A model generated the notes under the pieces. That model was not told where the DNA came from, did not search any database, and saw only the letters and a list, made by a program, of their open reading frames with translations. The position numbers and the translations under genes were made by a program. 64,000 nt of DNA from CAZVBV01 sp964578905. Its GTDB lineage: Bacteria > Patescibacteriota > Gracilibacteria > UBA4473. The DNA is taken from the NCBI GenBank assembly GCA_964578905.1, contig CAZOER010000002.1, forward strand, positions 16,263 through 80,262, given 5' to 3'. Shown one piece after another: positions 35,001 through 46,600 of this stretch (position 1 is the stretch's first letter; the number at the start of each line of letters is the position of its first letter).

Positions 35001-37506
35001 TGTAGAAAAATATTACAAAAACGTAGATACTGTTTTTCACAGAGCTGATCGATTTTTCTCTGAACTGACTGCAGAAGTCGAATCAGAAGGTGGGTTTGCG
35101 AGAGATAAAGATTATTTCTCAATGATTTCGCTTGAATTACGGTCATTATATGGATTGTGTGATTTAAAAGGAGGGGTGTTATCAAGAGAAACAGACCGAC
35201 AAAAGAAAAACTTCAAGGCACAAGCCAAAGTAATAACAAGACTGAAGGAAGAAGGACTCTGGGAAAAAGAAGATTTGGATGAAAATCTTGAGAGTTTTAA
35301 AAATAAATTTCGAACACTTCGAGGTGAATATCATGAAAAATTCGCACGATATACAAGGAATGTAAATTCTATTAGTCGTGTTATTGAGGGAGATATTCGG
35401 GGCATGAAAGACAAGGAGTTCATGGAACGATATAAAATTGATAAAGAAGCGGCACAAAAAATAGTACAAGGACATCAGGCACAAAAAGAAAACTTCGATG
35501 ATCTTTGGAATGAAATGATAGGAGGAGGGGATAAAAAAGATTTCTTTAATCAAGATAACCCTGATTTCGAATCAGATTGGACTGCACAATACAAAGAAGC
35601 CGTTCTCAATGAAGATGGAGAACTTATGAATACAGCGCTTGGGCGATTTAAGGACATTGAAGCTATTACGAGCAATGTTGATAATGCTGAAATAGGTTCA
35701 GAAAAATTAGTCGATTGGTTAAAGAATTACAATGAAACGAAGGGGCGAGAAAAAGGTGTCTTCGGTCGATTTAGATTTCATGCAGAGGAATTCTCTCTCT
35801 ATGATTTGTATCGAACGATTAAAGAATCACTTGATGCTGCAGAAAAACACTGGAAACGAAATTCTGATAAACATGTAGCGAACCTGGGAACAACCTTCTG
35901 GGGAGATGATAACCGATGGGGACGAGAGTTTGCTCGTATGGCAGAAGAATCAGAAAGTGCTCGATTTAAAGAATTTGAAACACAGTATCACGATCAACCA
36001 GGATGGGTGATCCTGAAAGCGATGCGAAAATCAAAGAATCCAGATATGGTTCGAGGATGTATTAATCTTTTGTCTGAAAAAGGATTCTTGCGTTGGGACG
36101 ATCCAATTTTATGGGAAGTGCTTAATCGTTTATCACGAAACACATATTTCAACATTCCAGGGGACAACGACCTAACACCGCATGAAAAATTAGAACGAGT
36201 AAAACTTGCGTGTGAAACTATCTGGACACCAGAGGTGTTCCGTCAATGGGAAACTGGTCTTGAAGGAAATCTCAAGAAAGCCAAAGAACAATATGATGGA
36301 GAGTTTGCAAAATATGAAAACGATAGTAACGCTCGTACGGATATTATGGCAGGAATGCTTCAACGGTGGAGTCAAGGAGAGGTTGACGATGTTGACCCAG
36401 CTCGATATGAACATTTCCTTTTTGCATCATTCCGTGATGGAAAGATGAATGGACAACCCGATCAACGATGGTACTTCCTTCTTATGGGAGTGGCCACACG
36501 AAATCCTCGAACGGGACAAGCTTTGATTTCAGAAGATGTGTTGATGCGAGTAAATAAAGAATTTTTGCAGAGATTCCCATTTGTTGACTTTTTGGCGGAC
36601 AAAGAATCTCCAAAATTGAATGGACGAATTGTTCCGGAAGGAACACCAGGAGCCCGTGGAGGAGGTGGGGAACGAGCACTTTGGTGTGAGGAAGACTATA
36701 AAAATTGGGCACGAATGCTCGGAACGGGAGATGGAACATTTAATCCCAAAAGTCCACCAGCAAGTGGAAAAACAGAAGCGTTCTTCTATCAAGTTATTAA
36801 TGAATCGCTCACCTGTAAGCAACGTGTTCAACGTATGGGACGATTTGCGCAAGCACCCGATCATGATGATGGAGTGAACTATCAATTTGTATGGGACCAG
36901 AACCGTGTTATGGAGAACTTGAATCTTGAATCAACAGGACGAGGTCAGTTTTCAGAGGACTTCTGGAGAAGTTGGTTGTCAGGGTTTGATAAATTTATTC
37001 GAAATAAAAAAGCGATGATTACCCATGGAGACATGGTCTGGGGAGGGCAAGATTTCTGGGATAAAGATCGAAAACGACACCTTCTTGAGATTGGAAAGAG
37101 TCTCAAAGTAGCGCTTACGGTAACGCAAACATTGCAAGGAAATAAGAGTACTCAACGAGGACCGACGACCTTTGATCAAGACGAATGGGAGAAAAAAAGT
37201 GATTATTCGATTAATGGAGAAGAGAGTAGAAATAATGTTAATGATCTGTTCCGATATATGATGCAGGAAGAGGGAACTGATGAATACGAAGAAATTCTTG
37301 ATGCGAAGCTTCGAGATGAATTCGGAAAAGATGAAAAACAACGACAAGGGCATGAACGATGGAGAGACGTGAATAGTAAAGTAACGAATTTATTGGATTC
37401 TGATGGTGGTGATACCTACTTTAGAAACGAAGACTTGATTGAAAACGCGCTTAATACCTACTGTACAAGTTCCGCAAGTAGATGTTCAGTGGATTGTATT
37501 TTGTAA
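32032..37506 (+). CDS. 1824-aa coiled-coil-rich protein of unknown function
   Basis: 1824 residues, no signal peptide and no membrane segment, so probably cytoplasmic. Residues about 1-1250 are dominated by Lys/Glu-rich helices with heptad patterns (for example KLDEAQTELAEDNLKKERKE and IEALEKKEEQLRQKQAELMK). The last 500 residues change character: Trp- and aromatic-rich, with segments such as WVILKAMRKSKNPDMVRGCI, GFLRWDDPILWEVLNRLSR, RWYFLLMGVATRNPRTGQAL and WLSGFDKFIRNKKAMITHGD, which look like a conserved globular domain. A Gly-rich turn GARGGGGERAL sits at about residue 1545. No catalytic motif recognised. Two tandem promoters precede it. The repeated shared promoter links it to its neighbours. 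Confidence 0.8.
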   Translation: MKFLHNQLRDFENRWENGLVFVEGDDVEGAPNAEDTEEEEKKTKLEESRLQRVLKGRFLHLSVNDLDKVAKDVEKLDDNSKSKKIFEKKFRELTEYYITLVTTDPDKLPPRILSRIYQTPKLRSFLTAKMKETLQKLAGSHLRTLEEIVSRKTSTWTGEEGVRVCTLYQSLKKEKSKSTVQAKLFEETKEKLKQKRKQVLDKFKVETVEGKVKSVVEKGTSGHPPTKEEKLFLLETAKLFPDKNEWPADEKEWNHWTEIKDTTLKNLLEDIILADKSQEKVTPGNYLLWEVLQEVDFSTTENKKILRSLKLKQSDVKKAIGRLSTRWNAVQFIAFIKAQNVLTPEHLKVLQEILDDADGFFETGGVRAYPAMSLKDHEKLVAAIKERVSLEEKRKRIEEQSCEDVREKESADPSLTKKQKTYKENDEKEKETKTGVQALLTEDRLTELLSQIETKAAAIQTKLDEAQTELAEDNLKKERKEKLENNIQQFEAELFVLKGEGEKKGIDSEITEFIEYIKREDKEEKYVEVSAEKLKWIFRKFDRVGRSVTQKISFIDEWQKAYEGFEIAKKDLEGSRKALLDETKITESTNSEIEALEKKEEQLRQKQAELMKETSVEESLNNIYRDPIGEGKEIQEEYYKKLEKRVKDHTLTAADLDVMWSESGKYKTGKFKKYEEFRKTFSDKIKTYLGDPLTLEGDNVESWIANLNEKLSDVELLKYFKEDLDVFKSADSFGEGLLDTSVLLQGAKMHFRKKIRKHIEDAIENLRGEAAREEFSKYWDGIAKKAESNKDMVERSAQQQAHINRQKEISRNAETEKGKIDDTLSDEDVKRLNTAAGERERKAIEKAHEVEVERYRRGELVDYPTGRKVIDANGDEVDEVEKIYIPGQDDLNQLAAKTQESTKEIEKTSIGIARELEALGEGFSKWDASTEEEREHLHFSEEGLQEKLKGLLGQWKGSRKQLREGIDTQKETCLQHGELPPQRDNFNTNFVEKYYKNVDTVFHRADRFFSELTAEVESEGGFARDKDYFSMISLELRSLYGLCDLKGGVLSRETDRQKKNFKAQAKVITRLKEEGLWEKEDLDENLESFKNKFRTLRGEYHEKFARYTRNVNSISRVIEGDIRGMKDKEFMERYKIDKEAAQKIVQGHQAQKENFDDLWNEMIGGGDKKDFFNQDNPDFESDWTAQYKEAVLNEDGELMNTALGRFKDIEAITSNVDNAEIGSEKLVDWLKNYNETKGREKGVFGRFRFHAEEFSLYDLYRTIKESLDAAEKHWKRNSDKHVANLGTTFWGDDNRWGREFARMAEESESARFKEFETQYHDQPGWVILKAMRKSKNPDMVRGCINLLSEKGFLRWDDPILWEVLNRLSRNTYFNIPGDNDLTPHEKLERVKLACETIWTPEVFRQWETGLEGNLKKAKEQYDGEFAKYENDSNARTDIMAGMLQRWSQGEVDDVDPARYEHFLFASFRDGKMNGQPDQRWYFLLMGVATRNPRTGQALISEDVLMRVNKEFLQRFPFVDFLADKESPKLNGRIVPEGTPGARGGGGERALWCEEDYKNWARMLGTGDGTFNPKSPPASGKTEAFFYQVINESLTCKQRVQRMGRFAQAPDHDDGVNYQFVWDQNRVMENLNLESTGRGQFSEDFWRSWLSGFDKFIRNKKAMITHGDMVWGGQDFWDKDRKRHLLEIGKSLKVALTVTQTLQGNKSTQRGPTTFDQDEWEKKSDYSINGEESRNNVNDLFRYMMQEEGTDEYEEILDAKLRDEFGKDEKQRQGHERWRDVNSKVTNLLDSDGGDTYFRNEDLIENALNTYCTSSASRCSVDCIL

Positions 37507-37515
37507 TTTTTGACG

Positions 37516-37533
37516 AAACTTGATTGCAAGTTT
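37516..37533 (+). terminator. Possible weak terminator after the 1824-aa gene
   Basis: AAACTTG-ATTG-CAAGTTT hairpin followed by an interrupted T-rich tract. A/T-rich and therefore weak. Confidence 0.35.
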
Positions 37534-37575
37534 ATTTCTTTACTATTTTCTCTTGAAAAAGAAAGGGGATTTTTC

Positions 37576-37604
37576 TTGAATTCCTTGCCTTAAATCTGCA
37601 CAAT
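37576..37604 (+). promoter_or_regulatory. Promoter of the 3770-aa gene
   Basis: TTGAAT (37576-37581), 17 bp, CACAAT (37599-37604). The leader of about 24 nt is C-rich (AAAACCCCATTTTTCCCC) before the ATG, with no Shine-Dalgarno site. Confidence 0.5.
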
Positions 37605-37634
37605 AAGGCGGAAAACAAAACCCCATTTTTCCCC

Positions 37635-40600
37635 ATGTTTTTCTTTGTAAAAACAAAAATAAAAACACAGAAAATTTTTCACGTATCTTGTGGAAGTTTT
37701 TTATGTTGGAAAAAGCGCTTAGCAGTGCTTCTTATTGGAACTTTGTTGATGCCGAGTTTCGCGTCTCCAGCGCATGCACTTTTTGGGTATTGGGAATCTT
37801 CCCTAACGGTTCCAGATGTGGGAAGGGAGAAATTAGTATCGATATTAGTCGAAGAAAGTTTGCTCGAGAACATTAAATTGAAAAACAAAATTGAGAACTA
37901 TGCAGCAAGTGTTCAATCAAATATAAACGGAGAGGTGGTTCTGGTTCCCGTTCCCACAGAAGCTTCACCACTCGATATTTATGAAGGAAATGCGCACTTG
38001 TACTTTTCAGGAAATGATTCAGATGGACGCTCTCAATTAGTGGGAACAATCTTTATTGGAGATGTCCCATTGCCTGTTGTCGAGAAGAGTGGAAATCTCT
38101 GGCCAACGATTTTTCCGTACGTGGACTTCGAAGATCCTGTTTACCAGTGGGATTATGAGAAAGAACGATTTGTGTTTCGTGGAGGAGGGAGTCATCAGGC
38201 TGAAGTATGGCATGGGGTGATTCGTTCCGATCCTCGTCACGATGAAGGATGGGATGCGAAGAAATTAAAAGATTTTCGAGAAAAAGAACTGATCACATTC
38301 TTTCAAACAAATGAGCAGGTAAATAGTGGAAGTATTACGTATGACAAGAATATTTTCTCAGCGGATCTTGTTACAGACCAAGCAAACGGATTGGATGCAA
38401 CGGCAATGGGACACTATGAAAATTGGGTGAACAACATCGAAGATATTGTGTACATGCGGTACACCAAGCACTGGGCAGCGGAAGTAATGGGGAACATTGA
38501 GGCAGACGATATTATCGATACGACTGTTTTTCCTGATAGTATGAAACCTCCGACAGAATCTGAGGATGCGGGTACTTTGATGGGGAACGTTCCTGATATT
38601 CACACAAAATTGATTATTGAAAAGGGAGTAAAGCGATATATTGAGACATGGAAAGAAAAACTTTCAATTGATAATGCAGAGATCGAAAAAACAGGACGTT
38701 GGGATCCTGCTGACATAGAAAGCACGATTGTGCTTATTTCTGAAAAAGATGAGCGAGCGGCGGTAAATCTCAAAGCATTTAATGACATTCTTGATGCGAC
38801 ATTAAACACAGCCATTGTGGCGGAGAATGTACCAAAGGACATCAAAGTGAAAACAACAGAGAATGTTCCAATTTCTTATGTTATTCCACAGATTCCTCCA
38901 TTGGAGGATATCGCAATGACGCAGGACCGAGACAAAGATATGTATTGGAATGGAGTGTCTCGCGCGACGATGGCTATCGAAGATTGTTCGATTCTGAGGG
39001 GGAGTCTAAGAACAGATCAGTATCCACATGCGCAAATGGTGGAAGCCAATCGGGCATACAACCCAGGAACATCTGATGAAGATTATCCAACAGAAGCCGC
39101 GCCCGATTATCTTTGTGAAAATATACGAATTCCAGTGACATCAAATCCTAATTGGGGAGCGTATCATGCGTGGTGGGACGAAGATTCTGATGACGATGGG
39201 ACGCTGAATTATATTGATCTCGGAGAAGATTTATATGAATCCTGTTGCGCACTTAATTCAGAGTTCCTTCAAGATTCGTTTGAATATGTAAATGATTATT
39301 GTGAAATAGGATCGGAGTGGGTGATTCGTGATTACAAGGGATTAGGGGATCAAACTCCATATGCACCAGAAGCGACCGATGCTCCAACATTAACCAATCA
39401 ATATCGGGATCATGTCGGGACAACAGAACCAGTTTTTGATATTACCGCAACAAAAGAAAGTCTTACGGGAACGCCTGGGGCGGAAGGATGTTCGACAATC
39501 TTGGATGTCGATGGAGACCATTCTATGGACTCTCTCGTATATCATATCGAACCGCAAAACAGCACCATATTGGCTCAGATGGAAGACATGGGAAGTATTG
39601 CCATGCCAGTCGATAAACCACGAGGGTTTTCTTTTTATGACGAGCAATGGGATTTTCATCGTATTAATTATTTCAATGCATTTAGCCTCATTGGACGACA
39701 CAGTGAGGTAACAGACGAAGCGGCTCGAAGAGAACTTCTAAAGCAAGAAATTCTTAATGGACTTCAGGATAAAATAGAGGAACTGAACGATATTATTCGA
39801 AATAATGCAACAGAGAATATCGATCTGATTGATACAACACTGTTTGATATACACACAGGAGATTTGGACGATATCGTGGATTCCATTATTTGGATTGATA
39901 AAACAATCGAATCAAAAAACAGACTTATGTTTGAGATCGCATTCTCTCCAGCAAAAGACGCCCAAGAGTTTCTTTTTAATGATGATTTTCACGATGGGTA
40001 TGAGTTCGCTCAGATTACAGCTGAGAAAGCCGTATCGGGAAGTACAGGAGAAGAGGGGATTAGTATGGGATTTGAACAGGGATCCGCTCCTGACAGTGAG
40101 CAATTTCAAGATGCAAAACTCGAAGCATCAGAATTCTCTTTCGATGATGGAGCCGATACAGAAGATATTCACAAACAAGACGAAGAGCATTTTGATTTTA
40201 GTGGACAAGAGTCCAGTCAGTCTGCTTGTAAGGGAAAAAATATCCTGAGCTGGTTTCCGTGTTTTATTAATTGGTTATCAGAATTGCCGAACATTATTAC
40301 GCAGAACTTTACGGTTCTCCCAGATCCACCAAAAAATGGAAACGAGGATTCAGATGAACCAGCAAAGCCAACCGTACTGCCACCTTCAGGCGGAGGCGAT
40401 AGTGCCAGTTCTTCTAGTTTTCAAAATACCGTAAGCCAGATAAAGACTTCTGTTCCCGAAATTCATATTGGAGCAGGAAACACCGATCCAGTTATCCTTG
40501 AAGCCGATTTAAAAAACAAAGCCGGAGGAGCCGTGCAATCGAGCTCAAGTGCAGAAGTGTCCATAAAGTTTAGTAATTCTAATGGAGAAAAATTCTTTGA

Positions 40601-43600
40601 TGTTTTCCCGAGCAAAAGTGTAGAACCTGTTGCAGGAAAAGCGGTGTTCACCCTCTTTCCAGAAGACACCGACGTTGGGGGATCGTTTGATATTAGTATG
40701 GAAGTTGATGGAGCGGTGCTTCAAAAAATACCCGTCACGGTTTCAAAATATTCATTAACCGCAGTGGCGGAAAAAAACTACGTGGTGGTCGATAATAAAG
40801 AAGGCGTTTTAATTGAAGCAAAGGTTGAAGATCCCGATGGTATGGTTTCTTCAGAAAAAGACGGGAGTATTTTGGTCTTTGAATCAGACTGGGGAACATT
40901 TGAACAGAACGGACACGCATCTGTTCGTAATGGACGAGCAGAGATTGTTTTCTTCCCAGGGATTAGATCAGGAGAAGCGACCATTCGTGTTCAAGATTCA
41001 AAAAAGAACCTTCCACCTGCAGAAGAATCTGTAAATATTATTGCGGGAGAAATTCAGTCTATTGAGATCGAAACAAAGACAGAAACCCTTATTGCGGGGG
41101 CTGATTTCCTGCCGGTTGTAGCACAACTTCAGGATAAATTTGGAAATGATATTACGAGAGGATCAGGAGAATTTATATGGGAAACAACGAATTTGGAAAT
41201 ACAAGGAATTGAAAAAGCGAAGAAGTTTAAAACTACGATTGAAAATGGAAAAAAGAAACTCCTCATCCGACCCAAACACAAACTGCCAGCGGCGGAATTG
41301 CGAGTGAAAGTAAAACTTCCTTTCGAAGAAGTCGTGCAAGTGAAAATTTTTACTATTCCACAAAAGGTCGTCTTCAGTATCGAAACATCTGAAGAAAGTG
41401 TTACGGCAGGGTCAGCAAATCCAATCAGAGTGCTCGTTATGGCAGAAACAGAAGAAGGCGAACGTATTGAACAAAATCTGTCAGTAAACGTATTGGGGGA
41501 ACCTGCGGGAATGGGACAGTTCCTCAATACGATTGAAATGGAAGATGGACTCGGTGAATTCAAATTTTATGCCGGCACAAAAGCAGGGGAGACAAGCCTC
41601 TCGTTTTCAAGTCCTGGATTTGAAACAAGTGAAGAAGTTTTCACAATAAATCCTGATACGGCGGTGAAGATACTGACTTCAATTGATACAGAAACAATGG
41701 ATGTCGACGATCCTCACGCAGAGATAAATCTTGATATCAGTGTTGTTGATAGGTTTGGAAATGTGGATACAACCTTTGTAGATAAGGTGCATTTGTTACC
41801 AAATGAACCAGACCTTTTCCTTTCAACGAATAGGGAGACACTGATTGATTTGGACATGATTGATACCTCTGGAGGAATTCAATATGTTATAGATGAAGAA
41901 GCAGATGCATCAAGAGCCTCCGGAACTTCGCCAGACACAAGTCTTCTTCAGACAACAGATGGATGGTCCGTTCCAATGAAAAAAGGAAAGGCAACGGTTG
42001 AAATGACCCCCGGATCTACAAGTACGGGGAAAGTTCTTATGAGTATCGAGTCAGCGGGGCTTGTTCCAGATACCGTTGAGTTTGTCGTGACAGATTATCT
42101 AACCGCAGATGAAATTGATGACCTGACGCCAAAGTCTCGCTTCACACTCCTTACGGGATTTGATGGAGGAGATATGCTCGCGGGGAAGGGAATTGGAAAT
42201 CGATTCCTGCTTTCTGGAAAATCTCAAGCGGTGGGAACTTTGATTGCGCCTCCAAATCCAAAGAAGCGACTCGGATACATTTCTCCGGCAGGGGACGTAT
42301 CGCTTCAGCTCAAAGCAGAAGTACGCATGAATGAGTACTTTACCGTAGAAATAAAAGACAGTGTTCGACCGATTGCCCAACTTCATGTGCGATTTGAAGA
42401 AGAACCTGAGTTCTTTGTGAAACGAGAAAAGGGAACCTCTCCTGGAATTTACTTCCTTCCAACAGAAGGACTCGTGGAATCGCTTGTACGAGAAGGGGAT
42501 ACGATTCTCTGGGATGATGCCCCAGTGTTCACCATTACCCCACAAGGTGGTCTCCAGATCGTTCAAGGGGGATATGAGTTTATTTCAGAAGGATCATTTC
42601 TAGAGTGGAACGTTGAAAAAGAAGACCAACCAATCGGAACACTTGCGATTGTTCCCACCGAAGAAACATTTACTCTTTTTGATACCCAGGACCGAATTCC
42701 AACTGAAGCTGAAGGAATTTTTGTGCATCAAGAAGTTTCGGATATTCATATAAAAGAAAGCTTCACAGGAAAGACAACAAATGACGAGAGAGGACTGGTC
42801 TTTGTTGATTCGAATAAAGAAGAATCCTCAAACAAGAAACTCGGGGCACCGTATTTATCTGCAGAGAATGTGCAGGAGGATAAAGAAATTGTGTGGACGA
42901 ATTCATGGAAACCAGCTTCTCGGTATGCTGCGGGAAACATTGTTGGAGAATCTGTGCAATGGAATTCAAGTGATGCGTTTATATTGCTTGGAGATCCGAC
43001 GACGAGTGTTGCATCAGAAAATGATCGTTCCACGCTCGGGATTACCGAAGATGTTGGAAAACCTATTTGGAAGAGTCCATTAGGAACAATCGAACAAATT
43101 ATCGTCGCAGATATTAATGCCGATGATGTGCCAGACATTCTTAACCGAGTAGGGAAGAGGCTTTTTGCGCTCTATCAAGAAAACAGTGAGATCGATAATT
43201 TCCGGGACACCGGACCGATTCTCCGTTTTGAAGATGGTGTACAAAAGGTGTTTGCCGTTGATAACGATCACGATAACTTTAGTGACATTATCCAATTAAA
43301 CGATGAAGGAATTCTTATTTTACATAGAAATACAAACGGAACCTTTGCTCGAGCAGGTGTCATTATTAATGGATTCGATGGCGTTATTAATGAAATCTTT
43401 GAAGGGAATATTGATGATGATGAATATAAAAACGATCTTGTATTCTCTGATGCAGAAAAAACACTTTGGTTTGCGCCAGGGACAGCCGATGTAGGTGTGT
43501 ATGGTCCTGCGACAGCCATTGAGAGATTTGCTCCAAGTCTGGAAGCAACGGAAGAAGTTTATATTGCTTCAGCAGAACAGGACTGGGAAAAGCGAAAGTA

Positions 43601-46600
43601 TTTCGATACCGATAAATTTCCAAATCTTGAGAGAGTCTTCGTTTCGTATGAAGGGGTAAAGGATGATATCACCGATCAAACTCCAGAAGATGCTATTCGT
43701 ATTGAGGGAAGTGATGACTTGCTTCCAGAAAATGCCTTTGAGAGAGGTATTGGAGAAGGGGGAATGCACTTTAATTTTGGAAGCGTTCCAGTGTCAGAAG
43801 AAACACTTGAGGGCATGACATCGTCACTACAAGGAACGATGGATGAACAATTGGCACAGATGGCCGAACAAGTGCTTGGAGACTCGGGCGGAGCTTTCAA
43901 AAAAACATTCCTAGAGATACCATTTCAAATGCGAGTAAATGGAACCTGGACACTGCTACCTGAGGGAAGTTCTCAATTACAACTTGGCCAGGCGGTTCAT
44001 GCTGGATTTGAATTCACGCCAATTACAGATCTCGAGTCTTTTGAATTTCTCCTTCCAAAGATGAATGGGATGACATTTGAAAAAGAGTCTTTTTCTTGTG
44101 AAGAATGTGATGGGGAAGTTCAGTTTAGAGAAGACATTCCTGATGACGTGGAGGTCTGGGGATACTGGGAACAACCACTGGAAAGTGGTGAGAAAATAGA
44201 ACTCACATGGGATCTGACAGTAGAAGACATGGGACCACTTTCTTTTCAAGTTCTTGATTACAAGAGTAATGACACGATTGATGATATCTTGATTGGATGG
44301 GAAGAAGACGGAGAGAAAAAAATTATTAAATACCAGTCGCATCCTCAGAACAATAATAATACTGCCTTTAAGCACTCTCAGGATATTGTGGATGTGACAA
44401 TGCCATCCGACCCAGATGCACCTTCACAAGACGCATTAAAGGATAAATATACACAAGATGATGATGCGAATGGACTCCCTGATATTTGGGAAACCTTTGG
44501 GACCCTAGCTTTAACAAGCGTAGCAGGCGCAATGACTTGTAGAGGAAACTGTGGACTGCCGATTCCATCGATTGTCATTCCACCATTTGCTCCCGGAAGT
44601 CAGACGCTTTATGTACCACCGTTTGCGATTAAACTTCCGAAATGGCCAATGCCGTTGCCGATGTTTTCATTATTGATGAATCCATCAGGAGTACCGACGC
44701 CTGTCTTTTATACCCCCAAAGGGGGAGAGGTAATTGCGTCAGGACTGATCTCTTTGTTTCGAATATATCTTATTCCAACAACGAATGCCTCACTTGGGAT
44801 TAGTTTTTGTCCGTTTCCTTATAACGTAGGAGATAAGACGCAGTTCCCAATCGGAAACTGTTTCACAATCGTTATCCCATCAATCTTTGGGGGGGCCTTC
44901 TGTAGTTCTGATGATAGCGAAGCAGGTGATACAGAAGATTCAATTCGGAATATGATGCAGGATTACAATCCTGCAGACTACAAACCAAAGTTTGAATTCA
45001 ATAAACCAAATAAAACAATTCACACAGCCGAAGTGATAAGTGATTGGATTCGTCGACAAAAAGCAGAATGGAATAATATTAAACTTCCAACGCCGAAACT
45101 CTCAAAACCAAAATTACCAAAGACACTTGTTCGAGAAAAAGTGAAAACAGTAGAACCATTGTTTGCGGAAAACACGAAGGTTCTTGGGCGAAAACTATGG
45201 AAAGACATTGATCAAAAATCATGGGTGACGCTCAAGCCGGAACTCCATACGTTTCCATACCCAGTCTTTCCCAAGACTGATGAAAACGGTGATAACGCAG
45301 AATTAGAAAAATACCATATCCAATGGCAAGCTTGGAAAAAGGCTCCAAAGAAATACCAAGAAGATAAGAAAAAACTGAAAGCCTTTTATAACGAAAATTG
45401 TAAGGGAGAAAAAGCGCAGACAAAAGAGTGTGAAAAATTATCGAAAAATATTGTTTCATTTGATGCATTTATTGGTTCTGTCTCACAGAACGAACAAGCG
45501 ATTGCGAAGAACTGGGAAGCGATTGAATCCTACAAAGAAGTGCCGAAAGTCCTCAGCGAACTCTTTAAAGACGAAGAGGGAGAAGAAGGAGATATGACAA
45601 GACTTGGAAAGCAGTTCAAAAAATACGGCGATGAAATTGAAATCTATACGAAGGAGTGGCTTGATGCGAATAGAAAAGCGATCGCCAAATGGAAGAAATT
45701 TATTAAAGAACTCAAAGAGTTCTTTAAATCGATTGAAATGATATTTGAAATCTTTGGAGAATTCAAAAATGATTGTCCGACATGTTCTATAGAACGAGGA
45801 TCAAGTACAACAGTTTTAATTAACCTCTTATTGGGAGCCCTCAAAATACCGGTTATTCCAGCGCCGCGATTGCCGGATATTCTTCTTGATTTCTCACGTA
45901 TTGATTTCACGGTTCAATTACCCGTTCCAGAAATAGAACTTCAACCGGTCGAGCTCGCATATCCTGATTTGCCACCACCACCAACGATTAGAGTGAGTAT
46001 GGGCTTTGATGTTCCTGCGTTACCCGTGATCCCCGTCTTGCCAAAGATGCCAGAGATCAAGATCAATGTTTCAATTCCAGAACTTACGATCCCTGTTCTT
46101 CCAGTGCTTCTCGATCCTCCAGGGATTCCAAATCCAATTGTGAAATTGAAAGCGATTGTGAAAATATTTAACATATTCTTAAAATTATTCTGTTTGATTG
46201 TGAGAAACTTCATTCCCGTTCCAGAACATTATTTGGCGGGACATGTTCAGCAAGTTACAAACAGAACACGGATGATCGGTCTTGATTTCACGCTCCCTTC
46301 GCTTTCTCTGAATTTACCACAGCTTCCAGAAATTGAAGATATTGAAATTGCTCTTGAAGCCCATCTTTCTTTACCAACCGTGGCGCTTGAAGTTCTGAAT
46401 GCAACGGTAGGGGTTTTCGCAGAACTTGATCAGTGCGTGGTTGATTCATTGAGTAAGGTATTAAAAGGAGCCCCAGAGGGAGCAATCTGTGAAGCAGGAG
46501 GAGGTGGGGGCGTTGCCTTTGAACCAAAAACACTTGTCGAGAATAAAGTGAAATATAATATTGTTGCCAATGTGGAACCGAGTTATTTTGAAAAAACGCA

